Shown here in pieces: positions 37,471 through 46,400 of a DNA stretch of 64,000 nt (positions within the stretch are counted from its first letter, which is position 1; each line of letters begins with the position of its first letter). Below the pieces are notes generated by a model, which was not told the origin of the DNA, searched no databases, and was given only the letters and a program-made list of their open reading frames with translations. Source of the stretch: Apostichopus japonicus (Eukaryota; Echinodermata; Holothuroidea; Aspidochirotida; Stichopodidae); contig NC_092568.1 in NCBI RefSeq assembly GCF_037975245.1, positions 22,656,501 to 22,720,500 on the forward strand, read 5' to 3'. A program made the translations under genes and the position numbers.

Positions 37471-39579
37471 ATGTCACGCAATCCATTGAAGTGCATCAAC
37501 TGCTCTATGTTTCGCCCAGGCAGAGCCTGGGACGAACACGACCTTTGTCCAAAATGCAGATCCTGCACTCGACGAGACCCCTGCCTGGTGTGTATTAAGT
37601 TTACACCAGCTCAGTGGCAGGACATCGACCTGTGGCTTGAGGGCTTACGTAGCAAGCTCCAGGGAAGGCTGGACTCGATCCCGAGCGCAATCGGGGCGCC
37701 GGAGGTTCCAGGAATAACGGGAGATAGAGAGGAGGAGGGAGTAGTAGAGAGAGAGGTGGAGGAGAGTGGCCAGGAGAGGGCCGAAGGAGAGAAAGAGGTA
37801 GAGAGAGAGGAAAGAGAAAGAGAAAGAATTCCCCTAACGGCCCCGGCTACGTCCGGATCAGTTACGGCCAGAGGGAAGGGCAGGAGCAAAGGCAAGGCTC
37901 CTGCCAGGAAAAGACCTCCAAAGCAGAGGCACAGCTCGGCCGGGCTGGAGACTCCGTCTCAGTCCGGGCCGCAGCTAAACAGACCCACAGAGCGCGGCCC
38001 CCCGGCCGTGGGAGGCTCGGGTCCTAAAGAGAGAGCAACCGAGGGGACGCGGAGACGGAGCCGGTCCCGTTCCAGGGAGCCGGACAGGGAGCCGGAGAGG
38101 CGGGTTCCGACGGAGATCCCGGCCCGAGAAAGTAGCTCCCGCCGACCCAGAAGGGAGAGATCGGGGTCGCATACAAGATCCCCAAGACGTAGAGAGAGGA
38201 AGAGATACTCTCCAATCTCCGACGAGTCCTCGGACTCTTCCGACGATGGATACAGAAGATCCAAGAGGAGGCGCCGGTCCCCGAGACGGCGTCAGGAAGA
38301 GGAACCAGCTTGGCTTTCCAAACTCACCGGCCTGCTACGGCCCCTGCTGGAGCAAAGGACGTCCACGGTAGCCGACGTGGCACCGGGCCCTACCAGCCCC
38401 GTATCGACCATGGCCCCGCAACCGGCCCCGGACCCGGACGCTCTGGATTGCAGAGCGTCGGTGAATCTTTCCGGCTTGGAGGACGAAGGGGAGCCCATAG
38501 ATCCAGATCCTCTCGACTACGATCCTATGGAGGACAGCTTTGGTCACAATTACGAACCGGAGGAAGCACCCGTGACAGGAGGAGCCCTCCCACAGGAGCT
38601 AATAACACGGGCGGCAGACATATTCAGACGACACCTGGGGTTCGAGGAACCCGAGACGCAACCGCAGAAGGCGGGCCGGGTATCAAAATTGACGGCGACC
38701 GGCGAAGCGTCATATAAGCCCAAAACTACCATACCAGTAGACGCAACCTGTTATGACAGATTTGAGGCCATTGCCAACAAGACCAAGTGGACGGCCTTCC
38801 CGGCCAGGGCAGATAGAGCGGTCAGGGTACCTGACGAGGCATGGAAGGATCTATTCAGATGCCCAACCATTCCCCAGGAGGCCAAGGAGAGATTAAAAGC
38901 CGAACAAGGGGCCTCATCCACACACGTGTTCAAGACCCCGGACCAGAGGAAGCTAGAAGAGCTTTTGGTAGAGGTGGACATGGCAGCCCGTTCGGGCATG
39001 AAGTTCGCATCGGTACTAATGCTATCAGCCGAAGTCCTTATGCGACACCACCAACAGCTCCCTGAGGACAGCAGCCAAGTATCCAGGGACGAAGCGGGCC
39101 AGCTCCTCCTGCTGCTGGGCCCCCTCGTCAGACTCGCGTACGATCAATTTGCAAGGGTCGCTACCAGGTCCGTTAAGGCCCGTAGACAAAACATCGTCTC
39201 CGCCATCCACTGGCCTTCGACGGAGGCGAAGGACAGAATGCTGGAACTACCAATCCTCGGGGAAGACCTTTTTGCGGGCTGCTTCCAAAAGAAACTCCAG
39301 GAAGAGGTAGCCCGAAGGGAGACTCTGGCCAAATCAGAATTCCGACCCCCACCTACCCAGAGAACCAGACCCTTCCGCCCGAGGGAGAGCAGAGCACCTA
39401 GGGGAACGAGAGCAGCACCCGCCAAATCTATGAGCAGAGGAGCTCTCAGAGGCCGAAGCCGGGGGGCAGCCTTCCGTCCAACCCGCCCCTGGGCCCCCAG
39501 AGGAGGCAGAGGCTCCACGTCGACCAGACGGGACAGTGACCGCTCCTCCAATCGACCAGCGTTCGCCGCCCAGCCCTAG
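37471..39579 (+). CDS. DIRS ORF1, gag-like protein (702 aa)
   Basis: The first ATG after a roughly 600-bp leader opens a 702-residue frame. Residues 8-42 form a Cys cluster (CINC, CPKC-RSC, CLVC) that could bind zinc. Residues 85-290 are highly charged, rich in Glu, Arg and Ser, with arginine-serine runs like those of RNA-binding proteins. Residues 420-640 are a more ordered, mostly helical segment of the kind seen in ORF1 of animal DIRS elements (FEAIANKTKW ... LEELLVEVDMAARSGMKFAS), and the C-terminus is again Arg/Gly-rich. The likely role is packaging element RNA, as gag does in other retroelements; this is inferred from position and composition. The last 44 bases overlap ORF2 in another frame. 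Confidence 0.85.
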   Translation: MSRNPLKCINCSMFRPGRAWDEHDLCPKCRSCTRRDPCLVCIKFTPAQWQDIDLWLEGLRSKLQGRLDSIPSAIGAPEVPGITGDREEEGVVEREVEESGQERAEGEKEVEREERERERIPLTAPATSGSVTARGKGRSKGKAPARKRPPKQRHSSAGLETPSQSGPQLNRPTERGPPAVGGSGPKERATEGTRRRSRSRSREPDREPERRVPTEIPARESSSRRPRRERSGSHTRSPRRRERKRYSPISDESSDSSDDGYRRSKRRRRSPRRRQEEEPAWLSKLTGLLRPLLEQRTSTVADVAPGPTSPVSTMAPQPAPDPDALDCRASVNLSGLEDEGEPIDPDPLDYDPMEDSFGHNYEPEEAPVTGGALPQELITRAADIFRRHLGFEEPETQPQKAGRVSKLTATGEASYKPKTTIPVDATCYDRFEAIANKTKWTAFPARADRAVRVPDEAWKDLFRCPTIPQEAKERLKAEQGASSTHVFKTPDQRKLEELLVEVDMAARSGMKFASVLMLSAEVLMRHHQQLPEDSSQVSRDEAGQLLLLLGPLVRLAYDQFARVATRSVKARRQNIVSAIHWPSTEAKDRMLELPILGEDLFAGCFQKKLQEEVARRETLAKSEFRPPPTQRTRPFRPRESRAPRGTRAAPAKSMSRGALRGRSRGAAFRPTRPWAPRGGRGSTSTRRDSDRSSNRPAFAAQP

Positions 39580-41641
39580 GGGTGCCCACCTCACCGCGGC
39601 CATTCCGCCGGTGGGGGGGAGACTAACAAACTTCTCCCAGCAATGGGAATTTATTGGCGGGGACAAGTGGGTGTTGGACACAGTCAAACACGGGTACAAA
39701 ATAGAATTCTCCTCCAGCCCACCTTTCGGGGGCGGAGGAAGGCAGACACTCACACCCACGGACCCCGTCAAACGCTTAGCCCTAGAAGGGGAAATTCTGG
39801 CCCTGCTGGCCAAGCAGGCAATTACAAGAGTTCCGGAAGAGACGGGACCACTCTTCCGGTCCTCCTTTTTTCTGACCAAAAAACGGGACGGCACCTGGCG
39901 TCCCATTCTAAACCTAAAACCCCTGAACACAAAACACATCAGACCAAAACACTTCCGTATGGAGACCTTAAACTTAATATTACCCCTACTCAGAAAGGGC
40001 ATGTGGGCGGCGACCGTAGACTTACGGGACGCCTACCTGCACATCTTGATACACAAAGAACACCGACGATTCCTAGCGTTCCGGTACGCAGAACAAGACT
40101 ACCAGTTCCGGGCGCTCCCATTCGGCCTAGCCACGGCTCCCAGAACCTTCACGAGAGTCGCGGGAGCAGTAGTCGCCTACCTCAGAAAAAGAGGGGTCAC
40201 CCTCTACGTATATCTAGACGACTGGTTGGTAGTAGGGAACAGTCTATCGGAAGCAACCAACAACGTCCACAAAACGCTCCAGACCCTTCAAGAACTGGGC
40301 TGGATCGTGAACCAGAAGAAATCACGGCTATCACCCTCCCAGACGATCCAGTTCCTCGGGGCCATACTGGACTTCACCACCGGGGTAGCCCGACCCTCAG
40401 AAGAAAGAGTCGCGGCAGTCAAGGCGACCACACAACAGATCTTGGCACACCGGGGGTCACCAACGGGGACATGGCTCCGGGCCCTGGGACTCATGGCCAG
40501 CCTCGTCGATATAGTGAGACTGTGCAGGCTACACATGCGACCTCTGCAACTGCACCTGCTGAGGTCCGCAGACCCTACAGACCCAGACAAAACAACGCTC
40601 ATCTACAGGTCAGAGGAGGTCACACAACACTTTCGATGGTGGCTCGACCCAAACAACTGGAGTTCAGGGGTACCCTTTGCGATACAGCTACCAATGACAT
40701 CGATAACGACGGACGCGTCACTGTCCGGATGGGGAGCTCACTGGAGCAATCGCACAGCATGGGGGACGTGGTCCCAAACAGAAACATCTCTCCACATCAA
40801 CATCCTGGAGATGATGGCGGTCAAAAGAGCCCTGGAAGCTTTCAACGACCACGTACAGGGAACGATAACCACAATCTTCACCGACAACACGACAGTGGTG
40901 GCCTACATCAATCGGCAGGGGGGCACCCGCTCAGAGAGACTGTGCCGACTCGCGTGGGAGGTGATAACAGCGGCCGAGGACTCCGGCACGATCCTAAGGG
41001 CTTCCCACATCGCAGGCAAGCTCAACGTGATGGCGGACGCCCTATCCAGGGGGCATATAGACCCCAACGAATGGTCTCTGGAACAGGAGACTTGCGACAG
41101 AATCTTTTCGATCTTCGGCAGGCCCACGATAGACCTGTTCGCAACACACAAGAACAACAAACTCCAGACCTTCTGTTCCAGACGATTCCACCCCCTGGCC
41201 TACCACACGGACGCAATGTCCCTCTCCTGGGACCACATGGATGCGTACATCTTCCCGCCGCTATGTATGATCGGACAAGTCCTCAGGAAAATTCGGAACT
41301 CCAAGGGCAGGTTCACACTATTAGCCCCGTTCTGGCCTCGCAGACCCTGGTTCGCCGAGATCCCCCAACTCCTCATGGACGTCCCAGTGAGTCTACCGGA
41401 CAAGCCCCACCTACTGTCCCAGAGACAGGGAACTCTCTCCCACCCAGACATCAAGGGGTTACAATTAGTTGCCTGGAGGCTGTCCGGTCTTCCCTACGAC
41501 AGAGAGGCTTTTCAGAAGCAGCTGCCGCGATGGCAGCCGACGCTAGAAGGGGAACGACCGCAGCGACTTACGATTCCCGTCTGCGGAAGTTCGACCAATG
41601 GTGCCGACCGAGACAGATACTGCTGCCTGCTGCCTCTGTGA
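39536..41641 (+). CDS. DIRS ORF2: reverse transcriptase, RNase H and methyltransferase-like region (701 aa)
   Basis: Copies element RNA into DNA and removes the template RNA. Reverse transcriptase motifs are complete: KKRDGTWRPILNLKPLN, VDLRDAYLHILIHKEHRRFL, ALPFGLATAPRTFT and the catalytic YLDD near residue 226. RNase H follows, with TTDASLSGWGA (residue 393), ILEMMAVKRAL, FTDNTTVVAYI (residue 449) and a final DALSRG. The C-terminal part (DLFATHKNNKL ... AYIFPPL ... LLAPFWPRRPWF) is the block that DIRS descriptions assign to a Dam-like adenine methyltransferase; I see the conserved block but not a sure catalytic motif. The start may be this ATG, which overlaps ORF1, or the frame may be reached by frameshifting from ORF1. 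The last 112 bases or so overlap ORF3. Confidence 0.93.
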   Translation: MTAPPIDQRSPPSPRGAHLTAAIPPVGGRLTNFSQQWEFIGGDKWVLDTVKHGYKIEFSSSPPFGGGGRQTLTPTDPVKRLALEGEILALLAKQAITRVPEETGPLFRSSFFLTKKRDGTWRPILNLKPLNTKHIRPKHFRMETLNLILPLLRKGMWAATVDLRDAYLHILIHKEHRRFLAFRYAEQDYQFRALPFGLATAPRTFTRVAGAVVAYLRKRGVTLYVYLDDWLVVGNSLSEATNNVHKTLQTLQELGWIVNQKKSRLSPSQTIQFLGAILDFTTGVARPSEERVAAVKATTQQILAHRGSPTGTWLRALGLMASLVDIVRLCRLHMRPLQLHLLRSADPTDPDKTTLIYRSEEVTQHFRWWLDPNNWSSGVPFAIQLPMTSITTDASLSGWGAHWSNRTAWGTWSQTETSLHINILEMMAVKRALEAFNDHVQGTITTIFTDNTTVVAYINRQGGTRSERLCRLAWEVITAAEDSGTILRASHIAGKLNVMADALSRGHIDPNEWSLEQETCDRIFSIFGRPTIDLFATHKNNKLQTFCSRRFHPLAYHTDAMSLSWDHMDAYIFPPLCMIGQVLRKIRNSKGRFTLLAPFWPRRPWFAEIPQLLMDVPVSLPDKPHLLSQRQGTLSHPDIKGLQLVAWRLSGLPYDREAFQKQLPRWQPTLEGERPQRLTIPVCGSSTNGADRDRYCCLLPL

Positions 41642-42543
41642 CACAGATAGCCGAGTTCCTCCTCTCACTCTTCGGAGAAGGGAAACAAGTCTCCACTATC
41701 AGGAATTACAGGTCGGCCATCGCTGCCATCCACCAGGGCTTCCCAGATGGCTCCACACTGAGCAATAACCCGTACATTGCACAACTCATCAAAGGCATGG
41801 CGAATCGTCGCCCACAGATCAGACGGCTGGCCCCCTCCTGGGGACTCTCAGCAGTGTTACATGCCCTGGCAGGACCACCATACGAACCAATGGCTAACGC
41901 CTCCCTGGCTGCCCTCACAAAAAAGACACTCTTCCTCGTCGCAGTTGCGTCAGCAAGAAGGAGGAGTTGCCTCCACGCCCTATCCACCAAGCAGAATCAC
42001 ATCAGATTTGAGGGCCACGGGGTGAGGATGGTTCCAGACCCGTCATTTATTGCAAAGAACCAGACCTTGACCTTCTTGCCAGGAGACATTTTCATCCCGG
42101 AAATTAAGACCATGTCATCAGTAGCCGAGGACAAACGATGGTGTCCAGTCAGGGCACTGAAGTGGTACCTGAACAAGACAGAGAAGTTAAGACAATCAAC
42201 TTCTCTCTTCATCATACCACGACCACCCTACGCAGCGGCCTCCAAAGACACTCTATCCAGGTGGCTAGTAGAGATCATACGCCCGTTCACATCGGGGACC
42301 TCCCGACCAAGGGCTCACGACGTCAGAGGGGTCGCGGCCTCTACAGCCCTATTCGCCGGCATCCCGGTAGAGGACATACTCAAAGCAGCAGCGTGGAAAA
42401 CTCCAACTACGTTCGTCGCCTGCTACTTGACCGACACTTTACACGCCGAAGCGGCATTTGGTAGCGCGGTGATGCGAGGTCCGGTGGGTAACAGGTCCCA
42501 CCCCTCGGGCCTCCCACCATCGGGCAGTGCCACTCGGTGCTAA
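41530..42543 (+). CDS. DIRS ORF3: tyrosine recombinase (about 337 aa)
   Basis: Integrates the circular DNA form. The N-terminal core-binding part includes TTAATYDSRLRKFDQWC and VSTIRNYRSAIAAIH. The catalytic part shows an Arg box (SARRRSCLHALS, 41953-41988), H-x-x-R (HDVR, His at 42316 and Arg at 42325), a Trp in AAWK and the nucleophile Tyr in VACYL (codon 42424-42426), so the R...HxxR...W...Y set is complete. I chose ATG 41530 because it lies just before the first conserved block. The frame is open much further upstream (to 39580) and is the same frame as ORF1, so the real start is uncertain. The stop TAA at 42541 falls inside the internal complementary region. Confidence 0.9.
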   Translation: MAADARRGTTAATYDSRLRKFDQWCRPRQILLPAASVTQIAEFLLSLFGEGKQVSTIRNYRSAIAAIHQGFPDGSTLSNNPYIAQLIKGMANRRPQIRRLAPSWGLSAVLHALAGPPYEPMANASLAALTKKTLFLVAVASARRRSCLHALSTKQNHIRFEGHGVRMVPDPSFIAKNQTLTFLPGDIFIPEIKTMSSVAEDKRWCPVRALKWYLNKTEKLRQSTSLFIIPRPPYAAASKDTLSRWLVEIIRPFTSGTSRPRAHDVRGVAASTALFAGIPVEDILKAAAWKTPTTFVACYLTDTLHAEAAFGSAVMRGPVGNRSHPSGLPPSGSATRC

Positions 42544-42634
42544 GGTTGTGAGGAGACAGGTAAGCGAGGAGCGAAGTAAATATTCCAAAACTTACTGGTT
42601 TGGATATTTACGAGTGACGAGCTTACCTGTCTCC
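42539..42634. repeat. DIRS internal complementary region (circle-junction copy)
   Basis: Bases 42539-42581 are the reverse complement of the left end 36738-36780 (43 of 43 by eye), and 42582-42634 are the reverse complement of the right end 43216-43268 (53 of 53). The two arms abut directly, so this site is an exact inverted copy of the two element ends joined. In the accepted DIRS model this region templates completion of the ends and records the circular intermediate. Confidence 0.95.
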
Positions 42635-43111
42635 ATTCCCGCCTCCCTCCCCCGAGAGGGTGGTGGGACACAGCCGGACGGAGGAGCGGTCGCTCGACTT
42701 GACTCATGACTCCGAGCTTCACACCAGATAGACAGAACCACCATCCACCAGAGAGCCATCGACTATGTCTATCGGTGAGTGTACCTATGTGTTTCCGTAT
42801 GCGTTTGCGTACATAGTCTTCCACTTACGTTCTCACCTAAGTTGATCTAAGGGTAACAAGTGGCGGACCGTAAATCTTTAGGCTCCTTGTTAGTGTAAGG
42901 GGTAGTTCCGCCTGCAGGGTTCAGGAGAGTGTCCCCCCTTCCCGCTGCGCCGGGGAGGGTTACACTCCCCCCTGCTAAGAAGGCGTCAGTGAATTTTTTG
43001 TTAGGGGTTCACTTTGGGAAGTTAACTCGACGGGGGTCGTTGGGGGTGGCCAGACCTTGCCACCCCCACTCCCGTGTACGTGAGGCCACTCTTTAGGAAT
43101 GGTCTCATGAG
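42635..43111 (+). other. DIRS 3' region with two GC-rich hairpins
   Basis: There is no open frame. Two strong hairpins can be drawn: 42927-42967 (GAGTGT/ACACTC outer stem, CCCTTCCC/GGGGAGGG inner stem) and 43041-43068 (TGGGGGTGGC/GCCACCCCCA, 8-base loop). They lie between the internal complementary region and the right terminal repeat and would sit near the 3' end of the element's RNA. Confidence 0.7.
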
Positions 43112-43229
43112 AAAGGAGGAGGGACCGGAAGGGGGGTCCGGTCATAGAGGGCGCACAGTGTTATTTATTTACCAGGACTTTATAGGCATGGTAGAATGAG
43201 GTGCTAAGGTTGTGAGGAGACAGGTAAGC
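43112..43229 (-). repeat. DIRS right inverted terminal repeat
   Basis: Inverted partner of 36754-36871, followed by a 39-base outer extension to 43268. Contains the same GACCGGA/TCCGGTC palindrome (43123-43143). Confidence 0.95.
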
Positions 43230-43310
43230 TCGTCACTCGTAAATATCCAAACCAGTAAGTTTTGGAATTTATGAGATCATTTTGGATCCTCTAGAGATGT
43301 GGGGAAGTGC

Positions 43311-43345
43311 TTGGGAATGTGAGGACAGGTAAGGGAGGAGTGAAA

Positions 43346-43350
<5 letters not shown>
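43311..43350 (-). mobile_element. Diverged DIRS end abutting the intact element
   Basis: GTGAGGACAGGTAAGGGAGGAGTGAA repeats, with changes, the inverted form of the left end (GTGAGGAGACAGGTAAGCGAGGAGCGAA). It lies only about 45 bp beyond the right border of the intact copy, so either the element inserted beside an older relic or this is a leftover of a recombination between copies. Confidence 0.5.
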
Positions 43351-43352
<2 letters not shown>

Positions 43353-43378
<26 letters not shown>

Positions 43379-43513
43379 GTTTATATATTTATAATTTAAA
43401 TCGTAATGAATTGGAAAATCAAGATCAGTGAAAAAGCTTCTAGCCTCCATCGGGATTCGAACCCGGGCCTCCCGCTTTATATGCGGACACCCTAACCACT
43501 AGGCTATGGACAC
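43353..43513 (-). mobile_element. tRNA-headed SINE-like insertion
   Basis: On the minus strand 43513-43441 folds as a tRNA: A box TAGCCTAGTGGTTAGG, B box GGTTCGAATCC, an anticodon stem CCGC/GCGG with a seven-base loop (ATATAAA, nominal anticodon AUA) and acceptor arms that pair except for one G-G mismatch. A body of about 60 bp and an AT dinucleotide run (43353-43380) follow, like the 3' tail of a SINE. The mismatch, odd anticodon and tail argue against a working tRNA gene. It is unrelated in sequence body to the SINE at 4455/8864. Confidence 0.7.
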
Positions 43514-45514
43514 TGATTGTATGTTCAGAGGTTCGAAACTATGAAGGAAGGTCGTAATTCCACTGTAGGCGTTTTTCACCTGTATTGAAAAATGCTGTAG
43601 TTCTGTTTTGGTGACATATTTGCCTCACTCTAGAGATCAAACATGATGCTAACCAACTCGAAATCATTTGTGATTCCTAAAGCCGGATCTTGAAATGGAT
43701 ACTTTGAACAGACTTTATGTTAATACACATTCACATGCTTTGAACTCTGTACACTCAACTTCATTTTCATAGTCTGCTTATGATGATCCCACTAAATAAC
43801 AACTGTTCAAATTGTGTTGTTGTTGCAATACCAAATTAGGAATTGAAAATTATCCTGACATTTGATAAAATCTTTCGATAATGAATGCTACAGGCTAAAT
43901 CAATATGTACATATATACCTAGATACACCCCCACGGAGCAGGAAAAAAAATCTTATATTTTGGGGAAGTCTGGAAAGTTTGCGAGCCATCATGTACAGCT
44001 CGCAAGAAAGAACATGCCAGAACAATTTATTTGACATAATAGAAGCCCTCCACTGAGTGTGGTGATCTCCTACAGAGAGGTGAACTCCTACAGAGAGTTG
44101 ACCACAGTTTTGGAACCTACTAACAACTGAATCTGATGCTAAAGTTCTCTGAACTTGACAGCTTGTCTTTTTCAGAAATGGTTTGTTGTTCTTTTCATTG
44201 TGGTGTATAAAAGGGGGGGGGGATCAGGAATGAAATTGAGTTTCAGAAATATCAAGTGAATACCATTGTTCACCTTCTGCATGGCCAATGGGAAAACCAT
44301 TGCTATTTCAGAACATGCAGTTTTTGATAATTTGGAGTTACACAGATTCAACCAAAGTTGGTAGCAATATAAGGAAGTGTTTTAGGAGGAAAGGTCAACA
44401 AAGATGTGCTGCTAGTTTGTTAACAACTTTTAATTCTTCGATGGATGGTTGAGAGTTTTTGTTTCACCTCCATAGGCCTACACTCTGGGTTAAAGGTTAT
44501 GAAGTCACCATCTAATTACATATACTGAAAGTTAATGTAATTGGTTAGGTAGGGATTTGAGTCAGGTTTTGCTAAGACTTCCTGACTTTGATATTAAGTT
44601 AAAACTTTCATCATAATTTTTTGATTAAAATGTTTAGTAACATGAAAAGTTTATGATCAAATTAAATATATATATATTTATCAAAGTAAATAAAACCAAA
44701 TTTTTTCAAAGAGAAACATTGCTAAGATGCTGCTGATTTACTGCAAAATGCCTGTTTAGGTAAATATAGAAGGAGCTGATGTTTCAATCCTGACAGGATT
44801 TTGCTAGAAGAATATGTATCGTACAGTAAGCCTGCTAAGAAAGTACAATTCTATCTTGAAATATATTCACACAGTGACACAGCAATAAAATAAATTGCAA
44901 GTTATTCCTGGATATACATCTTTGATTCATCTTAGCAGTTTATGTTTTGCCTTTCACTCATTTTCATGGGAATTGATGAAAATTATTTTCCCAGTTGACT
45001 TTTCAAAGAATCTCAGCAAAGGAAAGAAAAGAAAAAGAATGACCTACTGCTGGGCCAACTTTTGAACTTTTGTATGGACAAAGAGAAAAGAGTGACTAAC
45101 TGCCATATTTAATCAGTTCCTCCTGGTTTCAGATGGACACATGTCTGTAGGACACAATGCATGTGAGAGTAGAACTTTGTATTCATACAGTATTACTCCA
45201 AAATAGCAGAAAAGGTGTTGCATTTCACTCAAATGATTGTATGGATGGTGAGGGAAAGGGGGGGGGGGGGGGAAAGTGTGCAGGTTGTTCAGATTAGGAT
45301 ACTCTTTTTGTAGAGGGTCCATAGTAACTAAATTTCAAGGTTTAACTTTTGTTAGTCTAGTGAGTTTAGTCATGTATATAAAATTTATGTCATAATTAAC
45401 CTCCTCTACCCATTAGTTCATCCTCATCCCCTTTGTCACCCTCCTTGTCATCCCCCTCACCATCCCTGCACAAGATTCCTGGTTGACTTTGTACCACTGG
45501 TGTAACATACAGTA
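43514..45514. other. AT-rich DNA, probably BTBD7 intron
   Basis: No exon. A two-unit duplication of CTCCTACAGAGAG-TGA near 44068-44100 and G runs near 44213 and 45258 are the only local features. Confidence 0.45.
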
Positions 45515-46400
45515 ACCATTCATGGCAGTGAGAATATACAGTATCTTATATGCCAAAGTCACTCCCAGACAGCAATTAAGAATCTTCTAACTCATCTGAT
45601 AGTAAAATTCACCTTCAACTCTTGAATTTGACTAATTTGTCATTCTACTTTGTCTAGAATTTAACATTTACCATTCATGGCAGTGAAAATGCATCTTATG
45701 CCCAAGTCACTTTCAGACAGCAATTAAGAATCTTCTAACTCATCTGATAGTAAAATTCACCTTCAACTCTTGAATTTGACTAATTTGTCATTGTACTTTG
45801 TCTAGAATTTAACATTTACCATTCATGGCAGTGAAAATGCATCTTATGCCCAAGTCACTTTCAGACAGCAATTAAGAATCTAACTCATCTGATAGTAAAA
45901 TTCACCTTCAACTCTTGAATTTGACTAATTTGTCATTCTAATTTGTCTAGAATTTAACATTTACCATTCATGGCAGTGAAAATGCATCTTATGCCCAAGT
46001 CACACCCAGACAGCAATTGAGAATCTTCTAACTCATCTGATAGTAAAATTCACCTTCAACTCTTGAATTTGACTAATTTGTCATTCTAATTTGTCTAGAA
46101 TTTAACATTTACCATTCATGGCAGTGAAAATGCATCTTATGCCCAAGTCACTCCCAGACAGCAATTAAGAATCTTCTAACTCATCTGATAGTAAAATTCA
46201 CCTTCAACTCTTGAATTTGATTAATTTGTCATTGTACTTTGTCTAGAATTTAACATTTACCATTCATGGCAGTGAAAATGCATCTTATGCCCAAGTCACT
46301 TTCAGACAGCTAATTAAGAATCTTCTAACTCATCTGATAGTAAAATTCACCTTCAACTCTTGAATTTGACTAATTTGTCATTCTAATTTGTCTAGAATTG
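45515..46400. repeat. Six-copy tandem repeat, 148-bp unit
   Basis: Units begin ACCATTCATGGCAGTGA at 45515, 45670, 45818, 45963, 46111 and 46259, giving periods of 155, 148, 145, 148 and 148 bp. Each contains AGTCAC-CAGACAGC, CTAACTCATCTGATAGT and TTTGTCTAGAATTTAAC. The inner copies are almost identical; the first is the most diverged and the last ends early. There is no open frame through the array. Confidence 0.95.

Larger units (their letters stand above)
36738..43268 (+). mobile_element. Complete DIRS-type tyrosine-recombinase retrotransposon (6.5 kb)
   Basis: Everything expected of a DIRS element is present: inverted terminal repeats (36754-36871 and 43112-43229), terminal extensions outside them (16 bp left, 39 bp right), an internal region (42539-42634) complementary to both outer ends, a gag-like frame, a reverse transcriptase/RNase H frame and a tyrosine recombinase frame. 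DIRS elements integrate through a circular DNA by recombination and make no target duplication; none is seen here. All three frames are uninterrupted and the terminal repeats differ at about one base in 118, so the copy is recent and possibly active. It is much more GC-rich than its surroundings. It lies in the same direction as BTBD7, 9.7 kb upstream of the BTBD7 start-codon exon. Confidence 0.96.

Noticed and set aside
39334-40002. 222-codon minus-strand frame opposite the DIRS genes
   Set aside because: Antisense shadow of stop-poor GC-rich coding sequence; all retroelement motifs are on the plus strand.
36730-43275. Target-site duplication around the DIRS element
   Set aside because: Bases outside 36738 and 43268 do not form a convincing duplication, as expected for integration by a tyrosine recombinase.
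43441-43513. Functional tRNA gene
   Set aside because: Acceptor stem has a G-G mismatch, the anticodon would be AUA, and it is followed by a short body and an AT tail as in SINEs.
45515-46400. CRISPR-like array
   Set aside because: Whole 148-bp units repeat head to tail with no unique spacers, and the genome is animal.
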